Part shown: positions 34,948 through 42,630 of the stretch, piece by piece
Position numbering within the stretch: the first letter of the stretch is position 1
Layout of the letters: the number at the start of each line of letters is the position of its first letter
NCBI RefSeq assembly: GCF_001310085.1
Contig: NZ_CP012643.1
Location: 651,001-715,000, forward strand
From: Rufibacter tibetensis
GTDB taxonomy: Bacteria; Bacteroidota; Bacteroidia; Cytophagales; Hymenobacteraceae
DNA: 64,000 nt
Direction of reading: 5' to 3'
Made by a program: the position numbers and the translations under genes
The notes under the pieces: generated by a model
What the model was told of the DNA's origin: nothing
What the model saw: only the letters and a program-made list of their open reading frames with translations
Database searches by the model: none

Positions 34948-34990
34948 AAACAGAAAAGCCACTGCCCTGCCGCAGTGGCTTTTCTGTTTT
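34948..34990 (+). terminator. Terminator of the Kazal-cupin operon
   Basis: AAACAGAAAAGCCACTGC pairs with GCAGTGGCTTTTCTGTTT around a short loop. A repeat copy follows directly (34992-35019). Confidence 0.85.
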
Positions 34991-35084
34991 AAACTTGTTT
35001 TTAAAAAGGAGTCTAAAATATACCTCATCTATTTTCAGTTGTGCCTTCTTTTTGGTTCTTTGGCTTTCCTAATCTCACCCATCT

Positions 35085-36638
35085 ATGAAACACTCCGCCT
35101 CTTCTCTAAAATCACTGCAACACCTTGCCCCAGCCTGCGCAATGGCGTTGCTTTCTCTGGCGGGTTGCTCCCGCCCGGTCGTTCCGTCAACTAGTGCACC
35201 AGTAGCCTCTGCCACCAACCCTCCGGCGTTCTCCATCATCACGGAAGAAAACCTGCGCCGCGATCTGTTTGCCCTGGCTAGCGACAGCCTGCGGGGAAGA
35301 CGGGCAGGTGAAACCGAGGAACTGCGGGCCGCCGCCTGGACCGCTGAACGCGCCCGCGAAGCTGGCCTGGAACCCGCCGGCGATGACGGCACTTATTTTC
35401 AGTTCTTCCCGCTGCGCCGTAACCAGGTATCAACCAGAAGCCAAATTGTATTAGATGGCAAAACCTTGACTTTAGGCAAAGAGGTTTGGGCTACTTCTCC
35501 TATTGAAGCCAATGTAACCGGAACACCGGTTTGGCTTGCCTCCATGGCAGACACCACCCGGCAGACGTTGCGGGGCAAAATTGTAACCATGAACTTACTG
35601 CCACCTACCACCCTTCCTTCCCCGGGCATGAGCTTGTGGGGGTACCGGTACATTCTGTTCGCAGTGCGGCAGCATGCAACCCTGCTTTCAAGGCAAGGCG
35701 CTGCGGCTCTTGTGCTGCTAGCAGATTCCACCACAGAGGCCAACCTGGCGTTTGCGGGGCACGGCTTTGAAGAAGGAACCTATAACCTGGACGTACCTTC
35801 CACGCAGACGAACAGCCGCGCAGTTCCTGTTTTGCTTGTACGGTCTACGGTGAGCGGGCAATCCATGCAGGACCGCCTGCGCAGGAACCCGGCAGGTGCA
35901 ACTATCAGCATCAAGGTTGATTCTTATGTGTATCCGTCAGTGAACGTGATTGCCCGGGCACCCGGGGCAGACCCAACCTTGAAAGGCGAGCACGTGCTGT
36001 TCAGCGGCCACCATGACCATGACGGCGTGGGAGAAGCCATTGCGGGCGACTCTATCTGGAACGGAGCCGATGACAATGGAACCGTAAGCGTGGCCATGCT
36101 GGCTATTGCGCGGGCCTGGAAACAAAATCCTGGCCAACGGTCTGCCTTGTTTGTCTGGCATGGAGCCGAAGAACGGGGGTTGCTGGGTTCCCGCTGGTAT
36201 GCAGAGCACCCAACGGTGAAAAAAGAAAGCATTGTGGCCGTCCTGAACGGAGACATGATTGGCAGGAACGCGCCAGATACAGCCGCCTTGCTGGGTTCCA
36301 CCAAACCACACCGCAACTCCACTGCCTTAGTAGACATGGCCCTGCAGGCAAACCAGAACTTCTCCAAGTTTACCATTGACACTTCCTGGGACGATGCCCG
36401 TCACCCCGAGGGTTGGTACTTCCGGAGTGATCACCTCCCTTACGCCCGCGTAGGTATTCCAGCCATTTTCTTTACCACCCTCCTTCACCCCGACTACCAT
36501 ACCCCGGAAGATGAGGCAGACCGCATTGACATCAAGAAACTAGCCAGAATGACCCGCTGGATGTATGCTACCGGTTGGGCAATCTCCAATACGCCGCAAC
36601 GCCCCACCATTGACTCTGATTTCAAATTGGAACGGTAG
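35085..36638 (+). CDS. M28 family zinc peptidase (lipoprotein)
   Basis: 517-aa envelope metallopeptidase, probably an aminopeptidase. The N-terminal signal has the lipobox L-A-G-C (MALLSLAGCSR). A protease-associated-like insert lies in the middle (RGKIVTMNLLPP... QGAAALVLLADS). The M28 zinc site is visible: His in LFSGHHDHDG, Asp in WNGADDNGTVSVAML, catalytic and ligand Glu in WHGAEERGLLGSRW, Asp in LNGDMIGRN and the C-terminal His in HPDYHTPEDEADRI. The protein has full length for the family. It stands between its own promoter region and a terminator shared with recN. Confidence 0.93.
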   Translation: MKHSASSLKSLQHLAPACAMALLSLAGCSRPVVPSTSAPVASATNPPAFSIITEENLRRDLFALASDSLRGRRAGETEELRAAAWTAERAREAGLEPAGDDGTYFQFFPLRRNQVSTRSQIVLDGKTLTLGKEVWATSPIEANVTGTPVWLASMADTTRQTLRGKIVTMNLLPPTTLPSPGMSLWGYRYILFAVRQHATLLSRQGAAALVLLADSTTEANLAFAGHGFEEGTYNLDVPSTQTNSRAVPVLLVRSTVSGQSMQDRLRRNPAGATISIKVDSYVYPSVNVIARAPGADPTLKGEHVLFSGHHDHDGVGEAIAGDSIWNGADDNGTVSVAMLAIARAWKQNPGQRSALFVWHGAEERGLLGSRWYAEHPTVKKESIVAVLNGDMIGRNAPDTAALLGSTKPHRNSTALVDMALQANQNFSKFTIDTSWDDARHPEGWYFRSDHLPYARVGIPAIFFTTLLHPDYHTPEDEADRIDIKKLARMTRWMYATGWAISNTPQRPTIDSDFKLER

Positions 36639-36694
36639 ATATAATAAGAAGTGGTAGTAAAAGCCTTTTTAAGCCACCTTTCCCAAAAATGGAC

Positions 36695-36741
36695 CTAAAA
36701 CAGAAAACCCTCTGCTACAAGCGGAGGGTTTTCTGTTTTAG
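36695..36741. terminator. Bidirectional terminator between the M28 peptidase gene and recN
   Basis: CTAAAACAGAAAACCCTCTGC pairs with GCGGAGGGTTTTCTGTTTTAG (one G-T pair) around TACAA. A dispersed-repeat copy (36671-36701) overlaps its left arm. Confidence 0.88.
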
Positions 36742-36755
36742 GAATTCAATGTAGA

Positions 36756-38414
36756 CTAAGCACTTAAAGCCAACAGCTCTTTCGCACTTTGGAAGGCGTT
36801 TTCTGATGGGTTGGCTCCGGCAATCATCTGGGCAATTTCCACCACGCGTTCCTCATGGCTCAACTGCCTGATGCGGCTGATGGTGCGGTCGGCGCGATCT
36901 TCTTTGTAGACAAAGTAATGCGTTTCGCCTTGGGCAGCCATCTGTGGTAAGTGTGAGATACAGATCAACTGGTGCTTCTGCGACATTTGCTGCATCATTT
37001 TACCCACTTTCACCGCAATCTCGCCGGAAATACCTGTGTCAATCTCGTCAAAGATGATAGTAGGCAAGGCAGTTTTATCAGCGAGCAGGTACTTTACACA
37101 AAGCATCAGGCGGGAGAACTCACCACCAGAAGCGGCTTTGCTCAACGTCTGTGGCGCTGCTCCTTTGTTTGCGCTGAAGAGAATGTTCACGATGTCAATT
37201 CCTGTTGGGGCTGGAGCCGAGGTTTTGTGGTCTATGACCACGCGGGCGTTCGGCATGCCTAGTTCAAAAAGCAGGCTGTGCAGCTCATCCTGAAAAACAG
37301 AGAACACGTTGGTCCGGCTTTGCGACAAGGCTTCGGCACGGGTTTCCACCTCCTGCAAGGCAGCGGTTAAGGCTTTCTTGGTTTTCTCAATGGCGGCATC
37401 CAGGTTGTGGACACTGCTTACTTTGGTTTCCAGTTCGGCCTGCAACGTCAAAAGCTCCTCCACGGTGCGTACCTGGTGCTTGCGCTGCAAGGTGTAGATC
37501 AGATCCAGACGTTCCTGCAGTTGCTCCGCGCGCTGCGGATCTGCCTCGGTTTTGCGTTCAGCGTCTTCCAGTTCGCTTCCAATGTCAATCAGCTCAATAA
37601 GGCAGCTGTCCAGGCGCTCTTTCAAGGTCTTGAAAGTCTCACCGTACTCAGTTACCTGGCCTATGAGATGACTGGCATCTTTGAGGGCACCGGAGGCGTT
37701 GTACTCACTTTCGAAGATATACTGCAGCGCCTGGCTGAGTTTCATTTTAATCTCCTCGGCGTGCTCCAGTTGCTTCAACTCTATTTCGTGGCTTTCCTGT
37801 TCTTCGGCTTGCAGGTTGGCTTCCACCAGTTCGTTCAGCAGAAACGTATTGTAGTCCAGTTCCTTTTGGGACTGCGCTAATTGGCTTTCTAGTTCTTTGT
37901 ATTCCTTTTCCAGCTTCCGGTAGGTGCGGTAGGCGGTACCATACTGGGTACGCAGGTCATCGTTCTGCGCGAAGGAGTCCACAATGTTCAACTGGTAGCC
38001 CTGGTCACCCAACAGTAAGGTGTCATGCTGCGAGTGGATATCCATGAGTTGCTCACCTATGCGCCGAAGGGTCTCCAGCGTGACAGGGGTATCATTCACA
38101 AACGCACGTGATTTTCCGCTGGGGCTAATTTCGCGGCGCAACAGACTCACCGGTTCAAAGTCCAGGTCTTCTTCCTCAAAGAATGAAGCCAGGTTGTATT
38201 CAGAAACATTAAAAGAGCCTTCTATCACGCACTTTTCATTCTGGTTGAAAAGCAGTTTTGAATCTGCCCGATTTCCCAGCAGCAAGCCAATGGCTCCCAA
38301 CATGATAGACTTACCAGCACCCGTTTCACCGGTAATAATGTTCAGCAGCGGCGATGGTTGCAGCTCCAGCTGCTCAATAAGGGCGTAATTTTTTATCTTA
38401 AGATCTACGAGCAT
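36756..38414 (-). CDS. recN: DNA repair protein RecN
   Basis: 552-aa SMC-like ATPase that acts early in double-strand break repair. Walker A GETGAGKS at residues 29-36, a long central coiled coil (about 160-370, rich in Glu, Leu, Gln, Lys), the ABC signature region LSKAASGGEFSRLMLCVKYLLA, Walker B PTIIFDEIDTGISGEIAVKVG and the H-loop region HQLICISHLPQMAA. Length and architecture are normal. It is the last gene of the minus-strand group bamD-rpoZ-coaBC-porD-recN, but an 807-nt gap separates it from porD, so it likely has its own promoter. Confidence 0.96.
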   Translation of the reverse strand: MLVDLKIKNYALIEQLELQPSPLLNIITGETGAGKSIMLGAIGLLLGNRADSKLLFNQNEKCVIEGSFNVSEYNLASFFEEEDLDFEPVSLLRREISPSGKSRAFVNDTPVTLETLRRIGEQLMDIHSQHDTLLLGDQGYQLNIVDSFAQNDDLRTQYGTAYRTYRKLEKEYKELESQLAQSQKELDYNTFLLNELVEANLQAEEQESHEIELKQLEHAEEIKMKLSQALQYIFESEYNASGALKDASHLIGQVTEYGETFKTLKERLDSCLIELIDIGSELEDAERKTEADPQRAEQLQERLDLIYTLQRKHQVRTVEELLTLQAELETKVSSVHNLDAAIEKTKKALTAALQEVETRAEALSQSRTNVFSVFQDELHSLLFELGMPNARVVIDHKTSAPAPTGIDIVNILFSANKGAAPQTLSKAASGGEFSRLMLCVKYLLADKTALPTIIFDEIDTGISGEIAVKVGKMMQQMSQKHQLICISHLPQMAAQGETHYFVYKEDRADRTISRIRQLSHEERVVEIAQMIAGANPSENAFQSAKELLALSA

Positions 38415-38852
38415 AAGGGAAGAATGCCTCTTTCAGTTTGTGTTGCGATGGTGTACTCCAATAGACAAAGATGCTAATTTATTTAGTTTCAAGACTAATC
38501 AGCCTAGCTTATTTTCTTTTCATGGGAGATACTTTCTATGAAGCTGCATCTATCAGCTTTTTAGATCCAATACCCTTGCTGTACGTGGCGCACAGGCAAA
38601 AGTGTGGGCATTAGTTCTATTCTCTTCCAACAGTTTCTCTGGCGCAACCGTTCTCCGTTTGAGCATTTTACACCTGTTTTCTAAAAACAAGCCCAAAAGC
38701 AAACCCCAATGTACGGAACCGAATACCAACTTGTCTGATGTCGCCAATTCATAACTGAAGCAAGAGTGGTATTGAATCTTATCAACTCTTCTTTCTTTTG
38801 GCAAGACGATTAGCCATAGCTTTAAGGCTCAACTTCTCTTCCGAAGATATAG

Positions 38853-39020
38853 AAAGTTTTTGAATGGGGCGCCCGCAGGAGAGATGACATTGGAACTAAC
38901 TTATACCTGCAGCAGGCAAATGACATGAACTACATCCGAAGCGTGGAAGGCTTTATAAAACGGCTTAGAGAATTGAGGAAAAAAGAAAGCCTCCAAACCC
39001 TAAGAGAAGGTGTCCAATGA
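38853..39020 (+). pseudogene. Possible gene remnant (C-terminal fragment)
   Basis: Open frame after a TAG at 38850. It reads ...LYLQQANDMNYIRSVEG and FIKRLRELRKKESLQTLREGVQ before TGA. The internal ATG at 38925 would give 31 aa. The basic amphipathic helix at the end looks protein-like, but no family is recognised and there is no upstream part. Confidence 0.25.
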
Positions 39021-39061
39021 AGATGTTTCAAAAGGTAATACCCCTACCTAATTATACCATA

Positions 39062-39126
39062 GGTCCCTAAACAAAGAACCCCTTCCTACTCATAGAAGTT
39101 TGGGAAAGGGTTCTTTGTTTAGGGAC
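39062..39126. terminator. Long hairpin, probable terminator of the porD-like gene
   Basis: GGTCCCTAAACAAAGAACCC pairs with GGGTTCTTTGTTTAGGGACT (G-T at the outer pair) around a loop of about 20 nt. It lies about 95 nt beyond the minus-strand stop at 39222. Confidence 0.65.
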
Positions 39127-39221
39127 TAATTTCCAAGAAATAAGCTTAAAGCATTCTTTGGGGATTGGCTCCATAGATCTGCTTTTAAAGTCTTTTAGCT
39201 AAACCGTCTCAAAAGAGAAAT

Positions 39222-40136
39222 TTAGCGTTTCATCAACGTCTCGTATCTGGCGCGGTTGGTAGGATCCACCTGCGTGAGTAATTCGTAGGCTTGTTGTTTC
39301 TGGGCTGGCGTAGCCGACGTAAAGGCATTGCTTAACTCGGTGGCTTTGGCTTCAAAAAAGGAGCGCAAAGCGGCTGATCCCGGCCGGATACGGGCCACCT
39401 GCTGGATGTTGCGCAATGCTTCCAGAATGTTCTGCCGCGCCTTCTCTGGGTCTTGTACCATTAAATCCAGCCCTTGGCGGTGATACAAGTAAATAGCCGA
39501 TCTGAGGGGTTCAAACTGCGGGTCCTGCAGGTTATTGATAAGCCAGTAGCGGTTACGCGTGTCACCGGAAGCGCTCCAGCCGCCTCCGGCCGCCCCTGTA
39601 GAGGAAACCAGAGTTAAGATATTGTTCGCTTCTGACAAGGCGTTGGCTCCGCCCAAGCGCGAAAAGCTGTCGTTGTCCATGCCAATGATGGTGTAGGCAT
39701 AGAAAGACAGAATGGCCGTGAGGTTAGTAGTGAAAGTGTTGGGGGCGTATTGCAGAGGCTGAGCCGGGTTGTACTCAAACTCAAATTTGGTGTCTACAAA
39801 AGAAAGCACCGTGGTTTCATAGCCCGTGCCATAGGTAGGTCGGCTGGAGATAATCTGGGTATTAGCTTCATACACGCCAATCTGGGGCATGGCCCGTAAG
39901 GTGATGAACATTTTGCAACGGATGCGTTCTTCGTTCTGGTACACGTCACTGGTCCAGCGGGTATTGTTCATGATCTCAGAGATGGCGTTCTGCATCTGCT
40001 GAAACACCTGCCTATCGGTGGCTTGCACCTGCTCGCTGTTCACGGTAACCTCACAACGAAGCTCCTGCGCCTGCGCCCAAAAAGGGAACAGTAAGCCCAG
40101 CAAAATCCATCCTATTTTTTTTGCAAACATGCCCAT
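39222..40136 (-). CDS. DUF4835 family protein, PorD-like type IX secretion component
   Basis: 304-aa protein with a signal peptide (IGWILLGLLFPFWAQAQ, cleaved near residue 24) and the DUF4835 pattern: ELRCEVTVNSEQVQATDRQVFQQMQNAISEIMNNTRW, FEFEYNPAQPLQYAPNTFTTNLTAILSFYAYTIIGMDNDSF and NNLQDPQFEPLRSAIYLYHRQGLDLM. This family includes PorD of Porphyromonas, needed for type IX secretion, so the protein is likely periplasmic or outer-membrane associated. Its start overlaps the 3' end of coaBC by 25 nt (or 19 nt if the Met at 40130 is used), implying translational coupling. The recN-porD-coaBC-rpoZ-bamD order is conserved in Bacteroidota. Confidence 0.9.
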   Translation of the reverse strand: MGMFAKKIGWILLGLLFPFWAQAQELRCEVTVNSEQVQATDRQVFQQMQNAISEIMNNTRWTSDVYQNEERIRCKMFITLRAMPQIGVYEANTQIISSRPTYGTGYETTVLSFVDTKFEFEYNPAQPLQYAPNTFTTNLTAILSFYAYTIIGMDNDSFSRLGGANALSEANNILTLVSSTGAAGGGWSASGDTRNRYWLINNLQDPQFEPLRSAIYLYHRQGLDLMVQDPEKARQNILEALRNIQQVARIRPGSAALRSFFEAKATELSNAFTSATPAQKQQAYELLTQVDPTNRARYETLMKR

Positions 40137-40813
40137 TCAGCTTTTATGGATTCCAGAATATCTTGTGCTACCTCATCTTTGGCCTTCAGTTCATACTCCT
40201 CTACTGTAGTAGGCTTCACGATGGTGATTTTATTCGTATCATGCTTGAAACCCGCCCCGGGGTCACGCAGGGAGTTAAGCACCACCATATCCAGATTTTT
40301 CCTGAGGAGCTTTCCGCGGGCGTTTTCCAGTTCCTGATCGGTTTCCAGGGCAAAACCCACCGCAAACTGGTCCAGGCGTTTCTGTTTACCTAAGGTAGCT
40401 GCTATATCAACGTTCTTCACCAGTTCAATGGTAAAAGAGGCATCACTTTTTTTTATTTTGGAAGCAGCGATGTCTTTGGGTTTGTAATCTGCCACGGCCG
40501 CAGCAAAAATCCAAACGTCGGTCTCTTTTGCTTTTGATTGACAGGCAGCAAACATTTCATCAGCGGTCATAATAGTGGTTACGTGCACCCTAGGGTGTTG
40601 TAACGAGAGCGATGTAGGGCCTGCTACTAAGAAAACCTCCGCGCCTTGTTCAGCCAGGGAACGTGCCAACGCAAACCCCATTTTACCGGTGGAGTGGTTC
40701 CCTATGAAACGAACGGGATCAATAGGCTCATAGGTGGGCCCAGCTGTAATCAGGACTTTCTTTCCGCTAAACAAAGTTAAGTGAAGTAAAATGCTGTTGT
40801 AAAACCTGAACAA
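40112..40813 (-). CDS. coaBC: CoaB part of CoaBC: phosphopantothenate--cysteine ligase (separated by a frameshift)
   Basis: C-terminal half of the bifunctional coenzyme A biosynthesis enzyme, joining cysteine to phosphopantothenate using CTP. From GKKVLITAGPTYEPIDPVRFIGNHSTGKMG onward it is a normal CoaB domain, with FAAAVADYKP and the Lys-containing KIKKSDASFTIELVKNVDIAATLG segment. The frame listed starts at a TTG at 40813 inside the coaC frame. The conserved CoaB sequence begins only at about 40777 (LFSGKKVLIT), one base out of frame with the upstream half. Either it is expressed by restart within the 47-nt overlap, or the two halves are one gene and the base count here is wrong. Confidence 0.8.
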   Translation of the reverse strand: MFRFYNSILLHLTLFSGKKVLITAGPTYEPIDPVRFIGNHSTGKMGFALARSLAEQGAEVFLVAGPTSLSLQHPRVHVTTIMTADEMFAACQSKAKETDVWIFAAAVADYKPKDIAASKIKKSDASFTIELVKNVDIAATLGKQKRLDQFAVGFALETDQELENARGKLLRKNLDMVVLNSLRDPGAGFKHDTNKITIVKPTTVEEYELKAKDEVAQDILESIKAEWACLQKK

Positions 40814-41327
40814 TCTCTTCTGGCTCTGCCAAACGCCCCTGCCCTACCAAACCACTGGCTAGTTCACCGTGCCCTGCCTCAATCACATGATTGCCGTAGG
40901 AGCGCAACAGCCGGAAATTTTCCTGCACCGCCGGATGCTGGTACATGTCCAAATCCATGGCCGGGGCCACAAACACGGGACAACGGGCTGAGAGGTAAGT
41001 AGCCGAGAGCAGATTGTCACACAAGCCACGGGCGAACTTTCCTACTGTATTGGCACTTGCGGGCGCCACCACCAGGGCATCGGCCCAAAGGCCTAGTTCC
41101 ACGTGGTTATGCCAGAGCCCAGAGGCATCATCCCGTACAAACTCGGTTAAAACCGGCTTTTTAGAAAGGGTGGCTAGGGTGACAGGGGTTATAAAAGCAG
41201 AAGCAGAAGTGGTCAGGATTACCTGCACTTCTGCTTCTGCTTTTATCAGGAGCCTAACCAGCAAAGCCGCTTTGTATGCCGCAATGCTTCCGCAAACCCC
41301 CAGAATTATTTTCTTATGCCGAAGCAT
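40767..41327 (-). CDS. coaBC: CoaC part of CoaBC: phosphopantothenoylcysteine decarboxylase (separated by a frameshift)
   Basis: N-terminal half of the bifunctional enzyme, an FMN-dependent decarboxylase (HFCD family). Visible: KKIILGVCGSIAAYKAALLVRLL, the active-site His in SGLWHNHVELGLWADALVVAPASANTVGKFARGLCDNLL and the substrate clamp region VFVAPAMDLDMYQHPAVQENF. After VQVLQQHFTSL the frame reads N-F-V-stop, while one base later it continues as the CoaB domain. Removing one base of the TTT run (complement of 40773-40775) gives TSLNLFSGKKVLITAG, an intact CoaBC of about 400 aa. The gene lies 14 nt after rpoZ in the conserved operon. Confidence 0.85.
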   Translation of the reverse strand: MLRHKKIILGVCGSIAAYKAALLVRLLIKAEAEVQVILTTSASAFITPVTLATLSKKPVLTEFVRDDASGLWHNHVELGLWADALVVAPASANTVGKFARGLCDNLLSATYLSARCPVFVAPAMDLDMYQHPAVQENFRLLRSYGNHVIEAGHGELASGLVGQGRLAEPEEIVQVLQQHFTSLNFV

Positions 41328-41341
41328 TCAGAAACCTGAAA

Positions 41342-41671
41342 TTAAAACGCGGAAGAGGTTTGCTCTTCGTCATCTGCGGTACGGAAATAAACTTTTTTCT
41401 CAATGAACTCCTCAATGGCCATGTTGGTAGGCTTAGGAAGACGCTCATAATATTTAGAGATTTCAATCTGCTCGCGGTTCTCAAAAACTTCTTCCAGGTT
41501 GTCCACGGTAGTGGCAAACTCGGCTAGTTTGGAGTTCAATTCCTCCTTCACCTTTACGGCAATCTGGTTCGCACGCTTAGAGATGATAGAGATAGACGCA
41601 TATACGTTACCGGTTTCATCGGCCAGGTCTGAAATATTACGCGTTACGATGGATGCTGGTACTTGGGCCAT
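41342..41671 (-). CDS. rpoZ: DNA-directed RNA polymerase omega subunit (RpoZ/Rpb6 family)
   Basis: 109-aa Bacteroidota-type omega subunit, which helps assemble RNA polymerase. It begins MAQVPASIVTRNISDLADETGNVYASISIISKRANQIA, with the conserved R-A-N-Q-I-A/V segment of the omega/Rpb6 fold, then KVKEELNSKLAEFATTVDNLEEVFENREQIEISKYYERLPKPTNMAIEEF. Position between bamD (27 nt upstream) and coaBC (14 nt downstream) is the usual Bacteroidota context and supports the call. Confidence 0.9.
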   Translation of the reverse strand: MAQVPASIVTRNISDLADETGNVYASISIISKRANQIAVKVKEELNSKLAEFATTVDNLEEVFENREQIEISKYYERLPKPTNMAIEEFIEKKVYFRTADDEEQTSSAF

Positions 41672-41698
41672 ATAGCTAGTGAATTGGGTTTTACAAAA

Positions 41699-42556
41699 TT
41701 ATTGATTGTTGGTGGCAGTTGCCGCCGCAGGCTGGTTTTTGCCTAGTTTCTCTACCGCTTCGCGGCTTAGACTGTACAGTCTTTCCGCGTCACGCAAAAA
41801 CTTACTGTTTGGATAAGCGTCTACGTAGGTTTGGTACATAGAGATTACCTCTAAATACCGTTCTCTTTGCTTACTTTCAATGCTTTCGCGGGCATAGTTG
41901 TACTGGGCATCTATGCGCAGATAAGCGGCCTCCTCATTGTACACACTGGACGGAAAGCTCTTCCGGAAGTTCTCTAACGCCACAACTGCTGCCTTGTAGT
42001 ATTGCGGGTCGTAGTTGGTAAGTTTATAGTATTGCTTGGCACTGTCAAAGGCTTTCACCTCAATCTTGCGCGAAAGTTCATCATATATCTTATTTGCATC
42101 GGCCATGTACTTGCTTTGCGGGTACCGGCGCATGAACTCCTGTAAGGCAGACATGGCCTGTGCTGTGCTTTGCTGGTCTAAGTTCACAGACGGCGACTCA
42201 TTGCTCAACGACTTGGCGTTCATGAAAGCGGCTTCTTCTGCGAACTGGCTACGCGGAAACGTCTGCCCGAATGAGATGAAGTGGAAAGAGCTTTCCAGGT
42301 AAAGTTGCTGGTGGTATTTGGTATAGGCGTACAGGAAGTTAGCCCGCTCATACTCGCTGCGGCCTTTTAGCAAAGGCATCAGGTCTTCCAGCAACGCTCC
42401 GGCTTTCTCGTACTCCTCCTTTTCATAGTAGGAGAGCGCGGCGGCGTATTTTTTATCTACGTCGTCGCTTTTCAGGATTTTATTGTATTGCCCACAGGCG
42501 CTCATCAGAAGAACTAAGAGCAGAATAGGCAAATAAGAAAGATTGCGTTTGGTCAT
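41699..42556 (-). CDS. bamD: Outer membrane assembly lipoprotein BamD
   Basis: 285-aa lipoprotein component of the BAM machine that folds outer-membrane proteins. The signal peptide ends in L-L-M-S-A-C (lipobox S-A-C). Tetratricopeptide-like repeats follow: YEKAGALLEDLMPLLKGRSEYERANFLYAYTKYHQQLYLESSFHFISFGQTFPRSQFAEEAAFMNAKSL and later ALQEFMRRYPQSKYMADANKIYDEL, FRKSFPSSVYNEEAAYLRIDAQYNYA and MYQTYVDAYPNSKFLRDAERLY. First gene of the operon with rpoZ and coaBC. Confidence 0.92.
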   Translation of the reverse strand: MTKRNLSYLPILLLVLLMSACGQYNKILKSDDVDKKYAAALSYYEKEEYEKAGALLEDLMPLLKGRSEYERANFLYAYTKYHQQLYLESSFHFISFGQTFPRSQFAEEAAFMNAKSLSNESPSVNLDQQSTAQAMSALQEFMRRYPQSKYMADANKIYDELSRKIEVKAFDSAKQYYKLTNYDPQYYKAAVVALENFRKSFPSSVYNEEAAYLRIDAQYNYARESIESKQRERYLEVISMYQTYVDAYPNSKFLRDAERLYSLSREAVEKLGKNQPAAATATNNQ

Positions 42557-42630
42557 AAGCGCGCAAAAATAACGTTTTTTTTTATATCTACCAGAACGAT
42601 TGGCGTTTCCTTTCAGTATAAGGCGCCTCT

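Larger units (their letters stand above)
38415..39221. other. 807-nt gap between recN and the porD-like gene
   Basis: The largest gene-free stretch of the window. It contains repeat copies at 38671-38700 and 39122-39152, a long hairpin at 39062-39126 and a 56-codon plus-strand open frame (38853-39020) that may be a gene remnant. The 83-codon minus frame at 38553-38804 shows no family signature. It may mark the site of a lost gene. Confidence 0.55.

Noticed and set aside
38553-38804. Minus-strand 83-codon frame in the recN-porD gap
   Set aside because: No recognisable family or ribosome-binding context, and a dispersed-repeat copy lies inside it.
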